In this document: piece after piece, positions 30,202 through 35,292 of the stretch
Layout: each line of letters opens with the position of its first letter
Position numbering within the stretch: the first letter of the stretch is position 1
Assembly: GCA_026991225.1 (NCBI GenBank)
Contig: JALXCB010000179.1
Span: forward strand, 1 to 35,292
Length of the DNA stretch: 35,292 bases
DNA from: Anaerolineae bacterium
GTDB taxonomy: Bacteria > Chloroflexota > Anaerolineae > J102
Direction: 5' to 3'
Program-made: the position numbers and the translations under genes
The notes under the pieces: model-generated
What the model was told of the DNA's origin: nothing
The model's input: only the letters and a program-made list of their open reading frames with translations
Database searches by the model: none

Positions 30202-31563
30202 TTAACCCATGGCGATCTTTTCGGTGGGATAGCGGACGTACGTGGGGCGCTCTCGCTGTGCCAGCATGACCACCAGGGTCAGCGGGCCCAGTCTGCCCCA
30301 AAACATGGTGAAGGCGATGAGAAAACGGCCCAGACCATCGAGCTGACTGGTCAGGCCCAGGGAATAGCCCGTGTTGGAGAAAGCGCTGACCACCTCGAAC
30401 ACGACGTTCAGAAAATCCCCCTGGGTGGTGGCCAGAAGCAGCAGGGAGATGACCAGCACCAGGAGGATGGACACCATCATGATAGCCGTGGCCTTGGCGA
30501 TGGTCTCCAGCGGCAGGGTGCGGCCAAAGGCCACCGCGTGGGGATTGCCGCGCACGGTGGAGAAGACGGTGACGGCCAGCACGGCCACGGTGCTGAGGGT
30601 GACGCCGCCCGCCATGGACGCGGGCGCGCCGCCGATGAACATGGAGACCAGGAGGGTGAGGATGCTGGCTTCGCCTAATTCGTGCAGGGGGATGATGGTC
30701 AGGCCCGCGGTGCGGGAGGAGACCACTGCAAAGACCGCCTTCCAGATGCGGTCGTGCCAGCTCATGTCCACGAAGGTCGTACCCTCGAAGATGGGGTCCA
30801 TGAGCACGATGAGGATGCCGATGACGTAGAGGAAGAGGGTGAGCGCCAGGGTGAGCCGGGTGTGCAGGGAGAGGCGGCGGTCCCAATAGTAGGTGACGAT
30901 GTCCGCCCCCACCAGGATGCCCAATCCCCCAATGATGATCAACGCCATCATCACCGTCAGGGTGTAGCCGTCCTTGTCGTAGCCGAACAGGTTCTGGCCC
31001 GTGCCCGAGAACAGATCGAAGCCCGCGTTGCAGAAGGCGCTGACCGAGTGAAACAGGGCCAGGTAGAAGGCTTTCAGGTCGGGCATGGTAGCGCGCCAGC
31101 GCAGCCACAGGGCGAACGCGCCGATGAGCTGGATGCCGATGCTGAAGCCCATCACCGTCAGGGTGAAGGGGACGATGCGGAAGGTTTCGAATACGCCCAG
31201 GGTGTTGCGCAAGATCTGGCGGCCGGCGAAGGTGACCTGGCGGCCGATGAGCACGAACAGGATCACCGAGAAGGAGATGAATCCCGCTCCGCCGATCTCC
31301 ATCAACCCAAGCACCACGAACTGCCCGAATAGGGAGAGGTCCACAGCCGGGGTGATGACCACCAGGCCCGTGACTGTGGTGGCGCTGGTGCTGATGAAGA
31401 ACGCCTCGCTCCAGGTGAGCGCGCGTTCCCCCGCGGCGGCGATGGGCAGCCGCAGCAACAGCATCCCGATGGCGATGATGGTCGCGAAGCCCACTACCAG
31501 GATGAGAGCCTGCTGCCGGGCGACGGGGCTGTATTGCGCGAGCTCAGAACGGCGGTCGGGCAT
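30202..31563 (-). CDS. trkH: TrkH/KtrB-family potassium transporter
   Basis: A 453-residue membrane channel-like transporter for potassium uptake. Four membrane-pore-membrane repeats are visible with pore loops TSATTVTGL, HSVSAFCNAGFDLFS, SSRTAGLTI and SAFSNTGYSLGLT, each carrying the selectivity-filter glycine. Length is typical for KtrB (about 450), shorter than TrkH of proteobacteria. The C-terminus is cytoplasmic and basic. It is the first gene of the trkH-trkA operon; the upstream gap 31564-31750 contains a composite repeat and no obvious promoter boxes that I can defend. Confidence 0.93.
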   Translation of the reverse strand: MPDRRSELAQYSPVARQQALILVVGFATIIAIGMLLLRLPIAAAGERALTWSEAFFISTSATTVTGLVVITPAVDLSLFGQFVVLGLMEIGGAGFISFSVILFVLIGRQVTFAGRQILRNTLGVFETFRIVPFTLTVMGFSIGIQLIGAFALWLRWRATMPDLKAFYLALFHSVSAFCNAGFDLFSGTGQNLFGYDKDGYTLTVMMALIIIGGLGILVGADIVTYYWDRRLSLHTRLTLALTLFLYVIGILIVLMDPIFEGTTFVDMSWHDRIWKAVFAVVSSRTAGLTIIPLHELGEASILTLLVSMFIGGAPASMAGGVTLSTVAVLAVTVFSTVRGNPHAVAFGRTLPLETIAKATAIMMVSILLVLVISLLLLATTQGDFLNVVFEVVSAFSNTGYSLGLTSQLDGLGRFLIAFTMFWGRLGPLTLVVMLAQRERPTYVRYPTEKIAMG

Positions 31564-31637
31564 GGGGGGAGAGGCGGCGGGGATGGATAGGTGGAGAGCA
31601 TGTAGCCGGCCAGTCTGGCGCGGGTGGCCAAAGGCCA

Positions 31638-31745
31638 GATGCGTAAATCGTGATGCGTAAGGTCGTCACGTTTTACGCATTACGCATCACGGACGTGATT
31701 AACTCGCTCCAGGTTGGCCTGGCGATTCATCCGAAAAAATACGCG
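31638..31745 (+). repeat. Composite intergenic repeat, copy G
   Basis: GCGTAAATCGTGATGCGTAA, a GGTCGTCACG centre and TTTTACGCATTACGCATCAC form the hairpin part (31638-31691). The module CTCGCTCCAGGTTGGCCTGG and CGATTCATCCG follow. It separates trkH from the large nuclease gene. Confidence 0.85.
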
Positions 31746-31750
31746 GGACG

Positions 31751-34700
31751 TTATGGTTGGAAGATGGCGATGATGGGGTCGTGGTCCGATTTGCGCTCGG
31801 CCGTGGGGTCGTCCGGCCTGGGCGGGGGGAAGTCCGCGTTCACATGGAGGATGCGGGTCTGGCGGAGCATCTCGAACAGGTTGCGGGTGACAAGGATGTG
31901 GTCCAGCACCTGGCTTTCGCCCTGGAAGATGTAGTTGTAGCGCTGGTCGGGACGGGCGTCATCCAGGACGTGGTCCAGGCCCGCGTCCCGCAGGGTCTGG
32001 ATGGGCTGGGAGTCGAAGAAGGAGTTGAGGTCGCCCATGACCGCGATGAGGGCGTCGGACTCCTGGGCCAGGATGATGTCCTTGACGATGTGGACGTTCC
32101 ATTGGGCCTGGGCGGTGCGCCGCGGCTCGGTGATCTCGACGCCCGCGGCCATCGAGGTGAAATGGTTGTTGATGACGTAGAGGGTCTTCTGGCCTCCCCT
32201 CAGATCCAATTGCAATTTGACGACCAGGGGCGGGCGGCTGGTGAGGCCCTCGGGCGCGTCGTATTGCTTCACGTCCACGATCTCGGCGTCTCCGCGGATG
32301 AGGTAGCCCACGTCGATGCCGCGGTTGTCGAAGCCTTCGATGAGCACGGGCTGATAGGCGGATACGCGAATGGCGTCCTCCGCGGCCAGGTCTTTCAGCA
32401 CGTCGATGTTTTCGATCTCCTGCAGCCCGACGATGGTGGGATAGCCGGCGCGAGCGATGGTGTCCGCCATCTTCTTCAGGGCGAGATGGTATTCCGCCGG
32501 GGAGGGCAGGGGCGGGTCGCTGGGATGGGGCGGCCTGGCGTCGAAGACGTTCTCCGCGTTCCAGGTTATGATAGCGAATTCCGAAGGTCCCAATGTGTTG
32601 AATTGGGGCAGCCGATGGTCGGTGGGGGTGATGGAGGGCGTTTCTACGGGCTCGATCTTGTAGTTGTCGTAGGTGAAGGCCAATGGCCCGACCACGTCGC
32701 TCACCCGATCGCCGGTGTAGACCACGTAGGGCAGGCCCTCGCGGGTGAGGAAGCGTTCGGAGGAGCCGTCATCCACCATGATGGCGATGCCGTTTTGCTC
32801 ATGGCGCCAGCGCCACAGCCGGTTCACGCCATGTTTCTCCAGCACGAGGACGTATTCGCCATATTTCGAAGTGGGGGAGACCGCAATGGCGGGTTCGTCG
32901 ACAGCCACCAGCATCCCTTCCAGGCGTTCGTAGTAGGCGCGGGCGTCGCTGCGGGCCGCGGGCGGGTCGAGAGGAACGGGATCGGGCAGGGGGGCTTCTT
33001 GGCTGATGACCTCGATATCCTCAGCCGCTTCCAACACGAGCTGGGTCTGCTGCGAGGTCTCCCGCACCTGGCCGTAGATGCGCACCACGTCGCCCACGGC
33101 CACGTCGGGGAAGTCATCCAGGCGAGAGGCGTTCACGAACAGCCCCTCGGAGGTGTTGGGGTCCTGGTCGGGCTGCGCATCCTGGATGAAGAAGCCGGGT
33201 AGGTCGGGGAATGCGCCCGTGACCACGCCCTCCACCTGCACCCATTTCATCACGTAGGGCGAACGGTCGCCCGGGCCCTGAATGGCCCACACGGGCACGG
33301 TGTCGCTGAGGAAGGTGATGATCGCGGGGCTGCTGGCGGGCTCGGGCCACTGGTCGGCCACGGCCTGGAAGCCGGCGAAGGTGACGGCGTCGCCCGATTC
33401 GGGCGCGGCGGCCACGAACCACACGTCCGCGCGGCCGCCGTCGGGCCCGAGTGCATCCAGCGTCCAGACGATGCGCCCCTGCTCCACCCGGCCACCCTCG
33501 GAGATTTCGGTCACGGTCGCCCCCTCGGGCGCCTGCGCGGTGACCACGACGTTGGTCATGGGGTCGGGCGTGTGGTTGAAGATGCTGGCGGTGTAGGTGA
33601 TGGGTTGGCCCGGGCGGACGGAGAGGGGCGCGTCCGCAGTCACCCGCAGGATGGGCGGGAAGACCTCGACCAGGTCGCTTTGCACCCGCGGGTAGAGCTG
33701 CACCTTGCCGTCCCGCACTTCGAGGATGCCCGTCGCCCGGTAGAGCTGGCCCTTTTCGATGGCCTCGGGGTTGATGCGGGTTCCTTTGTCGACATAAAGT
33801 GAAAGGATATGGCCTTCGTCGTCGGCCAGGTCGATGGCGTAGCTGTAGGTGAATTCCTCGTTGCGGGTGACTTTGCCCTCCACCTGGATGAGACGGCCCC
33901 ACAGGGTTTCATCCTGGAGCGCGTCGGCGATGGAGACGGTCTGGGGCTGGGGCAGGTGGTCGGGGTCGGCCTTTTGCAGGATGGTGACGTCGTCGGGGAC
34001 CACGTCGGGCACGATCTGCGTGGCTCCTCGATAGGCGCCGATGGTTCCTTTCACCCGCACTTTGTCGCCAATGTGCACGCTGACGGCGCCCTGGCCGCCG
34101 AAGACCTGCACCTGGATGCCAGCGGTGTCATCCTGCACGTAGAATTTGACGTTGCCGCCGCCCGCGTAGAAGCCGCCGGTGTACATGGTGGCCATGCCTT
34201 CGATGGTGAGCTGCGCGCCCTGCAGGGTGCGGGCCGTGGCGATGGGGATGACGCCCCCTTCGATGCGGGTGACTACCGTGGGGCCCGACGCGGGATGGGG
34301 CCAGTCACCCGCCTTGACCTGATAGCTTTGCAGACGGGCGTCGAAGTAGGTGTAGGGCGCGGTCACGGGGATATTGACGCTGACCGATTCCCCGGCGTCC
34401 AGCGCATCCACCCGCCAGACCAGAGCCCCATCCGTTTTCTCCACGCCCTCGGGCAGGTCGCCGATCTTCAGGGTTTTGGGAAGCTGGAGGGTCGCTTCCA
34501 GGTCATGGACGGGCTGGCCCGTGGCGTTGGTCAGGGTGGAAATGTAGACGAAATCGCTGCCCGGCTCCACACTCTCGGGCGCTTCCGCCTGGATGATCAG
34601 GCGCTTTTCGATGGCGGGCGCGGGGTCGGAGGCGGTGTTGCGGGGCGCAGGGTCGGTGAGAGTGAAGTCGGAGGCGTTGTCGTCCGTGTCCTGGCCGTTG

Positions 34701-35292
34701 CCGGCGTCGCCGCCCGGAAGGCGCTCCAGGGCCTGGCCGTTGCTCAATTTGGGGGCGGGCGCGCCTTCGGTGAAGCTGGCGGGCGCTTTTTCGCCCCAAC
34801 CCAACGCGTCGATGCGGTTCCCCTGGCTGTCTTGCAGTTCCAGGCCCCCTTTGGTCAGGTTGATGGCCTGCTCGAAGGTCCCGTCGGGGGACGTCCCCAC
34901 GTCCTGGCCCTCCCGCACCAGCAGAAAACGCCCGTGCGGCGGAACCAGCGCGCTTTGCGTCCAGCGGGCGATGCGCGCGGGGTCCTGCTTGTCGGTGAGC
35001 CGATACCACAGGGAGAGCCCTTGCAGGTCGATGGGCGCGTCGGTGGGGTTGTAGAGTTCGATGAATTCCTGGTTGTTGTTGCCCTTGACGCCGCCCAACA
35101 CCTGGCTGATGAGGAGATGGTCGGCCGCGGGCGCTGGCGTGGGCGACGGCGCAGCCGTGGGTGCGGGCATGGGCGCGGCCTCGGTGGGCGTGGGTGACGA
35201 CGGGACCTGGCAGGCGGCGAGGAGCAGGGGCAGGATTAGGATTAGGATTAGGATTGGGATTGGGGTTGGGAGGAGGCGGGTGGGTTTGGGCA
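31751..35292 (-). CDS. Large surface lipoprotein with lamin-tail and endonuclease/exonuclease/phosphatase domains (5'-partial)
   Basis: An ExeM/NucH-like extracellular nuclease, at least 1180 residues; the start codon lies beyond the window. Reading upstream of the first internal Met (35170), the frame stays open and encodes a lipoprotein signal peptide with lipobox LLAAC (cysteine codon 35212-35210). Domains: lamin-tail fold LLISQVLGGVKGNNNQEFIELYNPT; two DUF11-like Ig regions; OB-fold-like segments around VQVFGGQGAVSVHIGDKVRV and later VRIYGQV; and a C-terminal endonuclease/exonuclease/phosphatase domain over about the last 280 residues, with TWNAENVF, IVGLQEIEN, NNHFTS, GDLNSF, VLDHIL and SDHDPI, the full metal-dependent catalytic set. 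It probably degrades extracellular DNA or phosphorylated substrates at the cell surface, for nutrition or biofilm turnover. Confidence 0.9.
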   Translation of the reverse strand, partial: PKPTRLLPTPIPILILILILPLLLAACQVPSSPTPTEAAPMPAPTAAPSPTPAPAADHLLISQVLGGVKGNNNQEFIELYNPTDAPIDLQGLSLWYRLTDKQDPARIARWTQSALVPPHGRFLLVREGQDVGTSPDGTFEQAINLTKGGLELQDSQGNRIDALGWGEKAPASFTEGAPAPKLSNGQALERLPGGDAGNGQDTDDNASDFTLTDPAPRNTASDPAPAIEKRLIIQAEAPESVEPGSDFVYISTLTNATGQPVHDLEATLQLPKTLKIGDLPEGVEKTDGALVWRVDALDAGESVSVNIPVTAPYTYFDARLQSYQVKAGDWPHPASGPTVVTRIEGGVIPIATARTLQGAQLTIEGMATMYTGGFYAGGGNVKFYVQDDTAGIQVQVFGGQGAVSVHIGDKVRVKGTIGAYRGATQIVPDVVPDDVTILQKADPDHLPQPQTVSIADALQDETLWGRLIQVEGKVTRNEEFTYSYAIDLADDEGHILSLYVDKGTRINPEAIEKGQLYRATGILEVRDGKVQLYPRVQSDLVEVFPPILRVTADAPLSVRPGQPITYTASIFNHTPDPMTNVVVTAQAPEGATVTEISEGGRVEQGRIVWTLDALGPDGGRADVWFVAAAPESGDAVTFAGFQAVADQWPEPASSPAIITFLSDTVPVWAIQGPGDRSPYVMKWVQVEGVVTGAFPDLPGFFIQDAQPDQDPNTSEGLFVNASRLDDFPDVAVGDVVRIYGQVRETSQQTQLVLEAAEDIEVISQEAPLPDPVPLDPPAARSDARAYYERLEGMLVAVDEPAIAVSPTSKYGEYVLVLEKHGVNRLWRWRHEQNGIAIMVDDGSSERFLTREGLPYVVYTGDRVSDVVGPLAFTYDNYKIEPVETPSITPTDHRLPQFNTLGPSEFAIITWNAENVFDARPPHPSDPPLPSPAEYHLALKKMADTIARAGYPTIVGLQEIENIDVLKDLAAEDAIRVSAYQPVLIEGFDNRGIDVGYLIRGDAEIVDVKQYDAPEGLTSRPPLVVKLQLDLRGGQKTLYVINNHFTSMAAGVEITEPRRTAQAQWNVHIVKDIILAQESDALIAVMGDLNSFFDSQPIQTLRDAGLDHVLDDARPDQRYNYIFQGESQVLDHILVTRNLFEMLRQTRILHVNADFPPPRPDDPTAERKSDHDPIIAIFQP
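35233..35268. repeat. GGATTA-like hexamer array, 6 units, within the signal peptide
   Basis: Three GGATTA units, then GGATTG, GGATTG and GGGTTG. On the minus strand, in the nuclease frame, the array reads as alternating Ile and Leu residues (PIPILILILIL), forming the hydrophobic core of the lipoprotein signal peptide. Confidence 0.85.

Noticed and set aside
3677-31745. CRISPR array, suggested by repeated ACGCATTACGCATCACG blocks
   Set aside because: The repeats are dispersed singly between genes, self-complementary, and lack regularly spaced unique spacers or cas genes.

Overview
This is 35.3 kb of high-GC bacterial chromosome, very probably from an Anaerolineae-like Chloroflexota bacterium. 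The lineage call rests on the many lipoproteins with Pro-Thr linkers, an NBR1-type Ig-like domain fused to a periplasmic binding protein, paired two-subunit glycine dehydrogenase genes, a secreted protein ending in a WLPLV-type tail, and many structured intergenic repeats. It is an inference from gene style; there is no rRNA in the window. The first 1.3 kb is clearly AT-richer than the rest and holds two orphan genes, which suggests recent acquisition.

Layout. 1-1338: a small HExxH protein and a lipoprotein. 1527-2375 (-): aroE. 2397-6232 (+): a metal-response locus with an SmtB-like ArsR repressor, a membrane methyltransferase and a P1B-4-type metal ATPase; two matching 20-bp operators overlap two promoters. 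6303-10431: a divergent envelope-stress-like locus. An OmpR/BaeS-type two-component system sits between two SHOCT-domain membrane proteins, each preceded by 11-bp-spaced repeats of a CGTCA/TGTCA element. Next to it is a double-domain DsbA-like lipoprotein with an in-frame TGA exactly at the first active-site cysteine. 10820-17783: a binding protein with Ig-like domains, a DJ-1/PfpI protein, tRNA-Arg(TCT), a Nudix hydrolase, a DUF4332 protein, a YigZ protein, a receiver-like protein and a second family-3 binding protein. 17777-22169 (-): gcvPA, gcvPB and an ATP-NAD-kinase-like gene. 22385-26397 (-): a dipeptide-type ABC transporter (binding protein and two permeases, no ATPases here). 26790-29489 (+): a LysM/M23 peptidase and a secreted repeat protein. 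29496-31563 (-): a TrkH/TrkA potassium uptake pair. 31751-end (-): a large surface nuclease-like lipoprotein whose start lies beyond the window.

The most notable observations are the candidate selenocysteine codon (7347-7349), the paired ArsR operators, the shared 11-bp-phased regulator sites beside the SHOCT genes, a 147-bp mobile-like element with 12-bp flanking repeats between the arsR promoter and its gene, seven copies of a composite intergenic hairpin repeat, and GGATTA-like hexamer arrays, one of which encodes the hydrophobic core of a lipoprotein signal peptide.
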